A DNA stretch of 64,000 nucleotides, from assembly GCF_013375155.1 (NCBI RefSeq), contig NZ_JABXOF010000002.1:601169-665168 (forward strand), read 5' to 3'. The notes under the pieces are model-generated. The model had not been told where the DNA came from. It worked only from the letters and a program-made list of their open reading frames with translations, and did not search any database. The translations under genes were made by a program, and so were the position numbers. Below, in pieces: positions 33,561-42,530 of the stretch (position 1 is its first letter; each line of letters opens with the position of its first letter). The stretch is from Serratia ureilytica (GTDB lineage Bacteria > Pseudomonadota > Gammaproteobacteria > Enterobacterales > Enterobacteriaceae).

Positions 33561-34721
33561 ATGAGCAAAAAACTGACTGGCTTTGAAAAAAAGCGCCGGT
33601 GGGGATGGCTATGGCTTTTGCTGCTGGGGATTATCCTCGGCGCGGCGCTGTTGGCCGGGACCGCCACCGTATTCCATAAAACCAGCGATACCGCCTTCTG
33701 CGTTTCCTGCCACACCATGCAACAACCGCTGGCCGAATATCAGGGCAGCGTCCACTTCCAGAACACCAAAGGCATCCGCGCCGAGTGCGCCGACTGCCAC
33801 GTCCCCCATCAGCCGATCGATTACCTGTGGACCAAAATCCGCGCGGTGAAAGACATTTACGGCGAAATGGTCGGTACCATCGACACACCGGAAAAATACG
33901 AAGCGCACAAGCTGGCGATGGCGCAATCGGTCTGGAAGACGCTGAAAGAGAACGACTCGGCCACCTGCCGCTCCTGCCACAGCTACGACGCCATGGACAT
34001 CACCGCCCAGCGCCCTGAGGCGCGCCTGCAGCACCCGGTAGCGATCAAACAGGGCGAGACCTGCATCGACTGCCATAAGGGCGTGGCCCACATCCTGCCG
34101 GACATGAGCGGCGAAACCCAGGCCGGCGCCGCCGAGCTGGCGAAGGCCGCGGCGTTGACCGCCCCGGACGCCACCACCCTCTACACCATCGCCACCGAGC
34201 CGTTCTTCCTCAGCGCGGACGACAGCCATAACGCCGGCAACCTGATGCCATCCACCGAAGTGCAGGTGGTGAAGCAGGAGGGCGACAAGGTGCTGGCCAC
34301 CGTGAGCGGCTGGCAGCAGGACGGGGTCAGCGAAGTGTTCTACGCCGCGCAGGGTAAACGCATCCTCAGCGTGCTGCTGGGTGAAGACGCGCGCAAACAG
34401 CTGAAGACCGCATCCACCCAGACCGATGCGGAAACCGGTCTGGTCTGGCATCAGGTCTCTTTGCAAGTGTGGCTGCCGCGTAAACAGTTGATCGACGACC
34501 AGCAAAAAATCTGGCGTTACGCCGCGGACATGATGTCGGCCAACTGTACCGGCTGCCACGGGCTGACCGCGCTCGATCGCTTCAACGCCAACCAATGGAT
34601 CGGCGTCATCAAAGGCATGGCGCCGCGCACCTCGCTGACGCAGGAACAGCTGCGCGTGCTGACACAATACGTACAAAAACACGCCAGCGACATGCCACCT
34701 GCCGCACCGGCCAAGCTTTAA
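33561..34721 (+). CDS. torY: Pentaheme c-type cytochrome (TorC/TorY family)
   Basis: This membrane-anchored NapC/NirT-type cytochrome passes electrons from menaquinol to the periplasmic reductase encoded next. The 386-residue protein has one N-terminal membrane helix (12-35), then CxxCH sites at 47-51, 76-80, 136-140 and 168-172. A fifth, at 329-333, lies in the C-terminal domain that is typical of TorC and TorY. The ATG at 33561 is the family start. The reductase gene follows after 12 bases, so they form an operon. Choice of torY over torC is tentative. Confidence 0.88.
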   Translation: MSKKLTGFEKKRRWGWLWLLLLGIILGAALLAGTATVFHKTSDTAFCVSCHTMQQPLAEYQGSVHFQNTKGIRAECADCHVPHQPIDYLWTKIRAVKDIYGEMVGTIDTPEKYEAHKLAMAQSVWKTLKENDSATCRSCHSYDAMDITAQRPEARLQHPVAIKQGETCIDCHKGVAHILPDMSGETQAGAAELAKAAALTAPDATTLYTIATEPFFLSADDSHNAGNLMPSTEVQVVKQEGDKVLATVSGWQQDGVSEVFYAAQGKRILSVLLGEDARKQLKTASTQTDAETGLVWHQVSLQVWLPRKQLIDDQQKIWRYAADMMSANCTGCHGLTALDRFNANQWIGVIKGMAPRTSLTQEQLRVLTQYVQKHASDMPPAAPAKL

Positions 34722-34733
34722 GGGAGAAGCGCA

Positions 34734-37208
34734 ATGAGCAACCAACAACCGTTAACAATGAGCCGCCGCCGCTTCCTGACCGGCGCCGCCGCGCTGGCCA
34801 CCGCCCCGCTGCTGGCAGGCTTATGGCCCAAAGCGGCGCTGGCGCAGGCCATCAGCGAAGCGCTGCCGCAGTTCATCGTCTTGCGTCAGGCGCAAAAAGG
34901 CATCCTGACCGGCGCCCACTGGGGCGCGTTTGAGGCCATCGTGCAGGACGGCAAGATGGTCGGCGTGCAGCCGGTGCAGGACGATCCGTATCCCAATGAG
35001 CTGATCACCATGGCGCCTTATCAGGTGCACGCCGAGAACCGCATCAAATACCCGATGGTGCGTAAAAGCTGGCTGGAAGGCGGCCCCGGCAGCCGCACCG
35101 AGCTGCGCGGCCGTGACGAGTGGGTGCGCGTCAGCTGGGACAAAGCGACCGAGCTGGTGTGCAATGAGATCACTCGCCTGCAAAAAGATCACGGGCCGCA
35201 GTCGATCTACGCCGGTTCCTACGGCTGGAAAAGCGTCGGCATGCTGCACAACAGCCGCACGCTGCTACAACGCCTGATGAACCTGACCGGCGGTTTCCTC
35301 GGCTACGCCGGCGACTACTCCACCGGCGCGGCGCAGGTGATCATGTCGCACGTGGTCGGCTCGATGGAGGTCTACGAACAGCAGACCGCCTGGCCGAACG
35401 TGATCGAGAACAGCGAACTGGTGCTCCTGTGGGGCTGCAACCCGATGGTCACGCTGAAAAACAGCTGGAACGTGCCGGATCACGTCGGCCAGACCGGCTT
35501 CGAGGCGCTGAAGAAGAAAGGCACCCGGGTGATCAGCATCGATCCGGTGCACAGCGACAGCGCCAAGTTCGTCAATGCGCAGTGGATCGCCCCGCGCCCA
35601 TACACCGACGGCGCCATGCTGATCGGCATCGCCCACACGCTGCTGACCGAGAAGCTGCATAACCCGGACTTCCTGAAAACCTACACCGTCGGCTTCGACA
35701 AGTTCCAGGCCTACCTGCTGGGCGAGAGCGACGGCGTGGCGAAAACCGCCGAATGGGCGGCCGACATCAGCGGCGTCGATGCCGACACGCTGCGCGGTCT
35801 GGCGCGCGAGATGGCGAAGCATCGCACCATGATCATGGGCGGCTGGGGCATTCAGCGCCAGCACCACGGCGAACAGCAGCACTGGCTGCTGGTGACGGTG
35901 GCGGCGATGCTCGGCCAGATCGGCCTGCCGGGCGGCGGCTTCGGCTTCAGCTACCACTATTCCTCCGGCGGCAGCCCGACCGCCAAGGGCGGCATCATCG
36001 CCGGCATCTCCGCCGGCAACGCGCCGAAGAACTCCCCGGCGCCGATCCCGGTGGCGCGCATCGCCGAATGCCTGAGCAATCCGGGCAAAACCATCGACTT
36101 CAACGGTGCCAAGGTCACCTACCCCGAGGTGAAAATGGTGTATGTGGCGGGTGGCAACACCTTCCACCAGCATCAGGACACCAATAACCTGGTCAAAGCC
36201 TGGCAGCGGCCGGACACCATCGTGGTCAACGAGCCTTACTGGACCGCCACCGCCAAGCATGCCGATATCGTCCTGCCGGCCACCACCAGCTACGAGCGCA
36301 ACGATCTGGAAATGGGCGGCGACTATTCGCAGCTCTACGTGTTCCCGATGCATCAATGCGTGCCGCCGCAGCACGAGTCGCGTAGCGACTTCGACATCTT
36401 CTCGGCGATGGCGGCCAAGCTGGGCGTGCAGGAGGCCTTTACCGAGGGCAAGGATGAAACCCAGTGGCTGAAAGGCATGTACGACGACATGAAAAACCAG
36501 GCACGCGCCGCGCGGGTGGCGCTGCCGCCGTTCGACATGTTCTGGCAATCCAATAACTACGTGCGTTTCCCGGTGCCGGAGGCCAATAAGCAGTGGGTGC
36601 GCTTCGCCGATTACCGCGACAACCCGCTGCTGAACCCGCTGGGCACGCCGTCGGGCAAGATCGAAATCTACTCCGACGCCATCGCCAAAATGCATTATGC
36701 GGATTGCCCCGGCATCCCGACCTGGATGCCGCCGCACGAGTGGTATCGCGGACCGGAAGCGGCCAAGTATCCGCTGTCGCTCAATACCGCGCACCCGACC
36801 AACCGGCTGCACTCCCAGCTCGACAATACGCCGCTGCGCAAGAAATACGCGGTGGCGGATCGTGAAGCGATCCTGATCCACCCGCAGGACGCGCAGCCGC
36901 GCGGCATTACCGGCGGCGATCTGGTGCGGGCGTTTAACGATCGAGGCCAGATCCTGGTGGGGGCGGTGGTCAGCGAAGACGTGCGGCCTGGCGTGGTGCG
37001 CATCAGCGAAGGCGCCTGGTTCGATCCGGCCGATCCGGCACAGCCCGGCTCGCTGTGCAAGAACGGCAACGTCAACTGCCTGACCTTCGACATCGGCTCC
37101 TCCAGCCTGGCGCAGGGCAACTGCGGGCAGATGGCGCAGCTGCAGATCGAGAAGTATCGGGGGCCGGTATTGAAAAATACCGCGCACGCGGTGCCGCAAG
37201 GCGCCTGA
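34734..37208 (+). CDS. torZ: Periplasmic TMAO/S-oxide reductase, molybdopterin type (TorZ/TorA family)
   Basis: The 824-residue molybdoenzyme has a twin-arginine signal (SRRRFL at 10-15), so it is exported folded. The region GDYSTGAAQVI holds the serine that ligates molybdenum in the DMSO-reductase family, and MVGSMEVYEQQT-like and GWGIQRQHHGEQ blocks flank it. Long stretches (YAGSYGWKS, RTLLQRLMNLTGG) resemble E. coli TorZ more than TorA. It reduces N-oxides or S-oxides in anaerobic respiration. No TorD chaperone gene and no TorST/TorR system are adjacent, unlike torCAD. Confidence 0.88.
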   Translation: MSNQQPLTMSRRRFLTGAAALATAPLLAGLWPKAALAQAISEALPQFIVLRQAQKGILTGAHWGAFEAIVQDGKMVGVQPVQDDPYPNELITMAPYQVHAENRIKYPMVRKSWLEGGPGSRTELRGRDEWVRVSWDKATELVCNEITRLQKDHGPQSIYAGSYGWKSVGMLHNSRTLLQRLMNLTGGFLGYAGDYSTGAAQVIMSHVVGSMEVYEQQTAWPNVIENSELVLLWGCNPMVTLKNSWNVPDHVGQTGFEALKKKGTRVISIDPVHSDSAKFVNAQWIAPRPYTDGAMLIGIAHTLLTEKLHNPDFLKTYTVGFDKFQAYLLGESDGVAKTAEWAADISGVDADTLRGLAREMAKHRTMIMGGWGIQRQHHGEQQHWLLVTVAAMLGQIGLPGGGFGFSYHYSSGGSPTAKGGIIAGISAGNAPKNSPAPIPVARIAECLSNPGKTIDFNGAKVTYPEVKMVYVAGGNTFHQHQDTNNLVKAWQRPDTIVVNEPYWTATAKHADIVLPATTSYERNDLEMGGDYSQLYVFPMHQCVPPQHESRSDFDIFSAMAAKLGVQEAFTEGKDETQWLKGMYDDMKNQARAARVALPPFDMFWQSNNYVRFPVPEANKQWVRFADYRDNPLLNPLGTPSGKIEIYSDAIAKMHYADCPGIPTWMPPHEWYRGPEAAKYPLSLNTAHPTNRLHSQLDNTPLRKKYAVADREAILIHPQDAQPRGITGGDLVRAFNDRGQILVGAVVSEDVRPGVVRISEGAWFDPADPAQPGSLCKNGNVNCLTFDIGSSSLAQGNCGQMAQLQIEKYRGPVLKNTAHAVPQGA

Positions 37209-37219
37209 TCCCGCGATAA

Positions 37220-37247
37220 ACAGAGGGCGCAACGCGCCCTCTGTTTT
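37220..37247 (+). terminator. Intrinsic terminator of the tor-like operon
   Basis: ACAGAGGGCGC (37220-37230) pairs with GCGCCCTCTGT (37234-37244) around AAC, followed by TTTTCC. Confidence 0.85.
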
Positions 37248-37363
37248 CCTCGTCGCCGCACGACATATCCGTTTACCCTTCGCCGCAAGGGAGCGGTTTG
37301 CGTTTCATTTCAACGGGCGTATGATGCGCGCGACCTTCCTTTTTCGACGAATTATCAACCACC

Positions 37364-38539
37364 ATGCCGACTTCATCCGCAATAACGCGACGCGCGCCCG
37401 ATCTCACTTCGCTGGCCTTTTTGGCGGTGGCGTTTCTTACCGGCATCGCCGGTGCGTTGCAAACCCCGACGCTGAGCCTGTTTCTGGAAACCGAGGTCAA
37501 GGTGCGGCCGGCGCTGGTCGGGCTGTTCTTTACCGGCAGCGCGGTGATCGGCATTCTGGTCAGCCAGTTTCTCGCCGGCCGCTCGGATAAACAAGGCGAC
37601 CGCAAATCGCTGATCTTCCTCTGCTGCATGCTGGGTGCGCTGGGGTTCACGCTGTTCGCCTGGAGCCGCAACTACTATCTGCTGCTGATCGTCGGCGTGG
37701 TGCTTACCAGCTTCGGCTCCACCGCCAACCCGCAGATGTTTGCGCTGGCGCGTGAGCATGCCGACCGTACCGGCCGCGAGGCGGTGATGTTCACCTCCAT
37801 CATGCGCGCCCAGGTCTCCCTGGCCTGGGTCATTGGCCCGCCGATCGCCTTCGCGCTGGCGCTGAGTTTCGGCTTCAAAACCCTGTATCTGGCGGGCGCG
37901 GCGGCCTTTGTCCTGTGCGGCCTGCTGGTGTGGAAACGGCTGCCCTCCATGCCGAAAAGCGCCGTGGCGAGCGCGCCTCTGGCCGCACCGCGCCAGCATC
38001 GCCGCGACGCGCTGCTGCTGTTTGGCGCCAGCACCCTGATGTGGACCGCCAACAGCATGTACCTGATCAACATGCCGCTGTATATGGTGCACGAACTGCG
38101 GCTGCCGGAGCGGCTGGTCGGCGTGCTGATGGGCACCGCCGCCGGGCTGGAAATCCCGATCATGCTGATCGCCGGCATGGTGGCGAAACGCTGCGGCAAA
38201 CGGTGTTTGATGCTCGGCGCCGCCGTCGCCGGCGTACTGTTCTACTGCGGCCTGCTGTTTATCACCGGCAATGGGCAACTCATCGCTCTGCAGCTGTTGA
38301 ATGCGGCGTTTATCGGCGTGCTGGCGGGGATCGGCATGCTCTACTTCCAGGATTTGATGCCCGGTCAGCCCGGCACGGCCACCACGCTGTTCACCAACAC
38401 CATTCGAGTCGGCTGGGTTATCGCCGGCGCCATCGCCGGCGCGGTGGCGGAAATCTGGAACTACCATGCGGTGTTTTACGCCGCGCTGGCGATGGCCGCA
38501 GGCGCGACGCTGTGTCTGTGGCGGTTGAAAGACGCTTAA
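37364..38539 (+). CDS. setB: Sugar efflux transporter SetB (MFS)
   Basis: SetB exports sugars such as lactose and glucose analogues. The 391-residue protein has 12 transmembrane segments and aligns with E. coli SetB throughout, for example [35 protein letters not shown] and [12 protein letters not shown]. In E. coli setB sits next to fruBKA and yeiW. Here the Nudix and tor-like genes separate it from fru, while yeiW still follows and overlaps its end by four bases. The ribosome site is weak. Confidence 0.93.
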   Translation: MPTSSAITRRAPDLTSLAFLAVAFLTGIAGALQTPTLSLFLETEVKVRPALVGLFFTGSAVIGILVSQFLAGRSDKQGDRKSLIFLCCMLGALGFTLFAWSRNYYLLLIVGVVLTSFGSTANPQMFALAREHADRTGREAVMFTSIMRAQVSLAWVIGPPIAFALALSFGFKTLYLAGAAAFVLCGLLVWKRLPSMPKSAVASAPLAAPRQHRRDALLLFGASTLMWTANSMYLINMPLYMVHELRLPERLVGVLMGTAAGLEIPIMLIAGMVAKRCGKRCLMLGAAVAGVLFYCGLLFITGNGQLIALQLLNAAFIGVLAGIGMLYFQDLMPGQPGTATTLFTNTIRVGWVIAGAIAGAVAEIWNYHAVFYAALAMAAGATLCLWRLKDA

Positions 38540-38790
38540 GGCGCGGTGTCCGCTTCCAGTCTGGCGAGGTAGATCAGCGCCTGATCGCGGTGATCGTGGC
38601 ACATGTCGCGGCTCGGCTGCAGGCTGCCGCACACCTTCGGCCGCAGCGGCGAATGAAACAGGCCGCAGCGTAGCTGTTCATCCAAATGAATGCAGCGGGT
38701 ATTGGCGGGCTTGCCGTTCGGCATGCCGGGGATCGGGCTGGATATTGACGGCGCGATACAGCAAGCGCCGCAGTCGCTGCGACAGTCCAT
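38536..38790 (-). CDS. yeiW: YeiW, YkgJ-type Cys-cluster protein
   Basis: This 84-residue protein opens with [14 protein letters not shown] and holds eight cysteines, a YkgJ/UPF0153-type putative iron or zinc cluster protein. It closely matches E. coli YeiW and has the same neighbour, setB. ATG 38790 is chosen from the strong AGGAG; upstream in-frame codons are not supported. The biochemical role is unknown. Confidence 0.92.
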   Translation of the reverse strand: MDCRSDCGACCIAPSISSPIPGMPNGKPANTRCIHLDEQLRCGLFHSPLRPKVCGSLQPSRDMCHDHRDQALIYLARLEADTAP

Positions 38791-39014
38791 CAGCGCTACT
38801 CCTGGTGGGCTGGGGAAAAGAAGCGCGACAATAGCAGCCGCGTGCGGCGGCCGCCAGCAGAATCCCTGCGCCTTGGCGATCTTTACACTCGTCCCGCAAC
38901 CGTCTTGCCCCGCCGGATTCGCCACCTGACGAATAAATGCCCAAAAAGCCGCAATTTAAAGACAAAAACGCGTGAAGCGTGCAATTCCCACGCTTTACAT
39001 GCGCCATGCACCCA

Positions 39015-39034
39015 TGTACCATTGAGCTAGTACA
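39015..39034. promoter_or_regulatory. Candidate TrpR operator of mtr
   Basis: TGTACCATTGAGCTAGTACA agrees with the trp operator palindrome TGTACTAGTTAACTAGTACA at 16 of 20 positions, with intact GTAC arms and the CTAGTAC half-site. It ends 27 bases before the mtr start codon. Confidence 0.6.
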
Positions 39035-39061
39035 AAAGAACTTCTTCCCTCAGGAGCACAC

Positions 39062-40306
39062 ATGTCTACGGACACCATCCAGAAGCTGGCCCGCCCTTCC
39101 GTCCTCGGCGGCGCGATGATCATTGCCGGAACCGCCGTTGGCGCCGGCATGTTTTCCATTCCGATCGTCACTTCCGGTGTCTGGTTCAGCGGCTCCGTCG
39201 TGCTGCTGGTGTATACCTGGGCCTGCATGTTGCTTTCCGGCCTGATGATCCTTGAAGCCACGCTGCACTACCCGAGCGGCGCCAGCTTCAACACCATGGT
39301 CAAGGATCTGCTGGGCAAAGGCTGGAACGCCGTGAACGGCCTGTCGGTGGCGTTCGTGCTGTACATCCTGACCTACGCCTATATCTCCGCGGGCGGTTCG
39401 ATCATCGCGCACACGCTGGAGGGCATCGTCGGCGTCGGCCAGACCACCGCCGGCCTGGTGTTCGCGCTGGTCGTGGCGTTTATCGTCTGGCTCTCCACCC
39501 GCGCGGTCGACCGCCTGAGCACCATTCTGATCGGCGGCATGGTGATCACCTTCGTGATGTCGGTGGGCGACATGTTCACCCACGTGCAGCCTGCGGTACT
39601 GTTCAATACCGGTGATGACCAGGCCAGCTATCTGCCTTACGCCCTGGCGGCGTTGCCTTACCTGCTGACCTCGTTCGGCTACCACGGCAACATTCCCGGG
39701 CTGGTGAAGTACTACCACAAGGACAGCGGCTCCGTGGTGCGCAGCCTGGTGTACGGCACCCTGTTGGCATTGGCTATCTACATCCTGTGGCAGTATGTGA
39801 TTCAGGGCAATATCGCGCGCGACGCCTTTAAGCAGGTGATCGCCGAGGGCGGCAATATAGGCAGCCTGCTCAAGCAAATGGGCAACGTCTCCAGCAGCCA
39901 GACCGTCAGCCAACTGCTGAACGCCTTCTCCTATATGGCGCTGGCCAGCTCGTTCCTCGGCGTGTCGCTGGGCCTGTTCGACTACCTGGCGGACTTCTGC
40001 AAATTCAAGGACGACGCCGTCGGGCGCAGCAAGACCGCGCTGGTGACCTTTGTGCCGCCGACCCTGGCCGCGCTGCTGTTCCCGAACGGTTTCCTGTACG
40101 CCATCGGCTTCGCCGGGCTGGCGGCCACCATCTGGGCGGTGATCGTGCCGGCGCTGATGGCGCGCGCCAGCCGCCGCCGTTATCCGCAGGCCGGTTATCG
40201 CGCACCGGGCGGCAACGGCGTGATCCTGTTCGTCATCCTGTTTGGACTGATCAACGCCGCCGCGCATATTCTGTCGCTGTTCGGCCTGCTGCCGGTCTTC
40301 CGGTAA
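39062..40306 (+). CDS. mtr: Tryptophan-specific permease
   Basis: Mtr imports tryptophan with protons. The 414-residue protein matches the E. coli length and has 11 hydrophobic segments. It is close to E. coli Mtr in blocks such as GTAVGAGMFSIPIV, KDLLGKGWNAVNG, LTYAYISA and ASSFLGVSLGLFDYLAD. A TrpR-like operator lies upstream and AGGAG precedes the ATG. In E. coli mtr maps elsewhere, so this copy sits inside the yeiW-yeiP interval by rearrangement. A terminator follows. Confidence 0.94.
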   Translation: MSTDTIQKLARPSVLGGAMIIAGTAVGAGMFSIPIVTSGVWFSGSVVLLVYTWACMLLSGLMILEATLHYPSGASFNTMVKDLLGKGWNAVNGLSVAFVLYILTYAYISAGGSIIAHTLEGIVGVGQTTAGLVFALVVAFIVWLSTRAVDRLSTILIGGMVITFVMSVGDMFTHVQPAVLFNTGDDQASYLPYALAALPYLLTSFGYHGNIPGLVKYYHKDSGSVVRSLVYGTLLALAIYILWQYVIQGNIARDAFKQVIAEGGNIGSLLKQMGNVSSSQTVSQLLNAFSYMALASSFLGVSLGLFDYLADFCKFKDDAVGRSKTALVTFVPPTLAALLFPNGFLYAIGFAGLAATIWAVIVPALMARASRRRYPQAGYRAPGGNGVILFVILFGLINAAAHILSLFGLLPVFR

Positions 40307-40314
40307 TCCCCGAC

Positions 40315-40337
40315 GGGAGGGCTGCCGCCCTCCCTTT
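40315..40337 (+). terminator. Intrinsic terminator of mtr
   Basis: GGGAGGGC (40315-40322) pairs with GCCCTCCC (40327-40334), followed by TTT. Confidence 0.7.
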
Positions 40338-40432
40338 CCCGCACTGTTTTTGCGCCGGGCTATTGCCTGAAATCGGCGGCGCGAGTACCTTGTCGCAACT
40401 TCTCTAATACTCTTCATTGCGGATGAATTGAA

Positions 40433-41005
40433 ATGGCAAGAGCTAACGAAATTAAACGCGGCATGGCGATCAGCTACAACGGCAAGCTGCTGCTGGTAAA
40501 AGATATCGACGTGCAGAGCCCGAGCGCCCGCGGCGCCAGCACCCTGTACAAAATGCGCTTCTCCGACGTGCGCACCGGCCTGAAAGTAGAAGAACGCTTC
40601 AAGGGCGACGATATCCTGGACACCATTTCCCTGTCGCGCCGCAAGGTGAACTTCTCCTATATCGACGGCGAAGAATACGTGTTTATGGATGACGAAGATT
40701 ACACGCCGTACATCTTCAAGAAAGACCAGATCGAAGACGAACTGCTGTTCATTCCGGAAGGCGGCCTGCCGGGCATGCAGGTGCTGACGTTGGACGGCCA
40801 GGTGCTGGCGCTGGAGCTGCCGCAGACCGTGGATATGGAAATCGTCGAGACCGCGCCGGGCATCAAAGGCGCTTCCGCCAGCGCCCGCAACAAGCCGGCC
40901 ACCATGGCCACCGGTCTGGTGATCCATGTGCCGGAATACCTCAGCGCCGGCGACAAGATCCGCATTCATATCGCCGAACGCCGCTACATGAGCCGCGCCG
41001 ACTAG
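40433..41005 (+). CDS. yeiP: Elongation factor P-like protein YeiP
   Basis: The protein has 190 residues with the three EF-P domains: an N-terminal KOW-like part (1-65) and two OB folds. It matches E. coli YeiP, including [23 protein letters not shown] and the C-terminal MSRAD. At the tip where EF-P carries its modified lysine, YeiP proteins have a different loop, so the two are not equivalent. Its exact role in translation is unsettled. A terminator follows and uxuA converges. Confidence 0.95.
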   Translation: MARANEIKRGMAISYNGKLLLVKDIDVQSPSARGASTLYKMRFSDVRTGLKVEERFKGDDILDTISLSRRKVNFSYIDGEEYVFMDDEDYTPYIFKKDQIEDELLFIPEGGLPGMQVLTLDGQVLALELPQTVDMEIVETAPGIKGASASARNKPATMATGLVIHVPEYLSAGDKIRIHIAERRYMSRAD

Positions 41006-41014
41006 TCGCGCCAG

Positions 41015-41044
41015 CGGGGCCGATACTCGGCCCCGTTTCATTTT
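41015..41044. terminator. Terminator between convergent yeiP and uxuA
   Basis: CGGGGCCGA (41015-41023) pairs with TCGGCCCCG (41027-41035) around TAC, followed by TTTCATTTT on the plus strand. Confidence 0.7.
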
Positions 41045-41047
41045 CCG

Positions 41048-42238
41048 CTACGGCAATTCCGGGAAAAATCGCCGCTTGAGCGCCAGCTCGACGCCGCGCA
41101 GCTCCGCCAGCCCTTTCAACCGCCCGATGGCCGAATAGCCCGGATTGGTTTTCTTTTTCAAATCGTCCAGCATCTGATGCCCATGATCGGGGCGCATCGG
41201 GATCGGCCGCCGATCGCCCGCCCGCTGCCGACGCAGTTCTTCGGTCAGGATCGCTTCGATCACCGCCACCATGTCCACATCGCCCTGCAGATGCGCCCCC
41301 TCGTGGAAGCTTTTCGGGTTTTCCTCGCGGCAGGTGGCGCGTAAGTGGGTAAAGTGAATGCGATCGCCGAAGGTTTCAATCATCCGCACCAGATCGTTGT
41401 CGGCGCGCACGCCGTAGGAACCGGTGCATAGGGTGAAGCCGTTATGAATACTGTCGACGGTCTGCTTCAGCCACTGCATGTCTTCGATCGTGGAGACGAT
41501 GCGCGGCAGGCCGAGGATCGGCCGCGGCGGATCGTCGGGATGCACCGCCAGCCGGATGCCGGCCTCTTCCGCCACCGGCACGATGGCGCGCAGAAAGACC
41601 GCCATGTTTTCGCGCAGCTGCGCCTTGTCGATGCCGTCGTATTCCGCCAGGCGGCGGCGGAACTGCTCCAACGTATAGCCTTCTTCCGCCCCCGGCAGCC
41701 CGGCGATGATATTGCCCGTCAGCGTGGCTTTCTCCTCCTCGCTCATGGCGGCGAAATAGGCCGCCGCCTGACTGCGCTCTTGCGCCGTATAGTCCGCCTC
41801 GGCGCCGGCGCGTTGCAGGATATGCAGCTCGAACGCGGCGAAGGCGATTTGATCGAAACGCAGCGCTTTGGCACCGTCCGGCAGCGAATAGGCCAGATCG
41901 GTGCGCGTCCAGTCGAGGATCGGCATGAAGTTGTAGCAGACGGTGTCGATGCCGCAGGCCGCGAGGTTGCGTAGCGTCTGTTGATAGTTGGCGATATGCC
42001 GCCGCCAATCGCCGCTGTGGGTTTTGATCTCTTCATGTACCGGCACGCTCTCCACCACCGACCACACCAGCCCTTTTTCCGCCAGCAGCGCCTGCCGCGC
42101 GCGGATCTCGTCGATCGGCCAGACCTCGCCGTTCGCAATATGGTGCAGCGCCGTGACCACCCCGGTCGCCCCAGCCTGACGCACGTCATCCAAAGAGACC
42201 GGATCGTTCGGGCCATACCAACGCCATGTTTGTTCCAT
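41048..42238 (-). CDS. uxuA: Mannonate dehydratase
   Basis: UxuA converts D-mannonate to 2-keto-3-deoxygluconate in the glucuronate pathway, using iron or manganese. The 396-residue TIM-barrel protein has [16 protein letters not shown] at the start, a [13 protein letters not shown] segment and [10 protein letters not shown] near the C-terminus, all family hallmarks. AAGGA precedes the ATG. It is divergent from yeiQ, whose product makes mannonate, so the two probably form a functional unit under one operator. Confidence 0.95.
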   Translation of the reverse strand: MEQTWRWYGPNDPVSLDDVRQAGATGVVTALHHIANGEVWPIDEIRARQALLAEKGLVWSVVESVPVHEEIKTHSGDWRRHIANYQQTLRNLAACGIDTVCYNFMPILDWTRTDLAYSLPDGAKALRFDQIAFAAFELHILQRAGAEADYTAQERSQAAAYFAAMSEEEKATLTGNIIAGLPGAEEGYTLEQFRRRLAEYDGIDKAQLRENMAVFLRAIVPVAEEAGIRLAVHPDDPPRPILGLPRIVSTIEDMQWLKQTVDSIHNGFTLCTGSYGVRADNDLVRMIETFGDRIHFTHLRATCREENPKSFHEGAHLQGDVDMVAVIEAILTEELRRQRAGDRRPIPMRPDHGHQMLDDLKKKTNPGYSAIGRLKGLAELRGVELALKRRFFPELP

Positions 42239-42269
42239 GTTGTGTCCTTATGCCTGTCTCGCATTGCGA

Positions 42270-42286
42270 TGTTGTTATACCAGTTT
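42270..42286. promoter_or_regulatory. Candidate UxuR/ExuR operator
   Basis: TGTTGTTATACCAGTTT matches the E. coli hexuronate operator AATTGGTATACCAATTT at 13 of 17 positions, including the TATACCA core. It lies in the spacer between divergent uxuA and yeiQ. Confidence 0.55.
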
Positions 42287-42530
42287 AACTTAGATGTCAG
42301 CTAGATTTAACTTACTCTTTCGCCGCGCGCTGTCAAAATTGAACCGTTCATTGGTTGATCCGCTTCACGATTCTGGCTTATTTTGGCCTGACCAATTCCC
42401 TTAACCTGCCGACAACTTTAGACTGGGGGCAGTTTTTTATCGCTGGCGCCCCGCTGTCCATGCGTCGGCAAACTGGTCCGCTAACTTGACGCAAGTGGCC
42501 CGCCAGCTGTCTACTCGCTTTGGAGATGAG

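Noticed and set aside
35265..37232. A 655-codon open frame opposite the TorZ-like gene, and similar long frames opposite mtr, nfo, yejE, radD and yejM
   Set aside because: All are antisense shadows of well-identified genes, with low-complexity R/H/Q-rich products and no ribosome sites.
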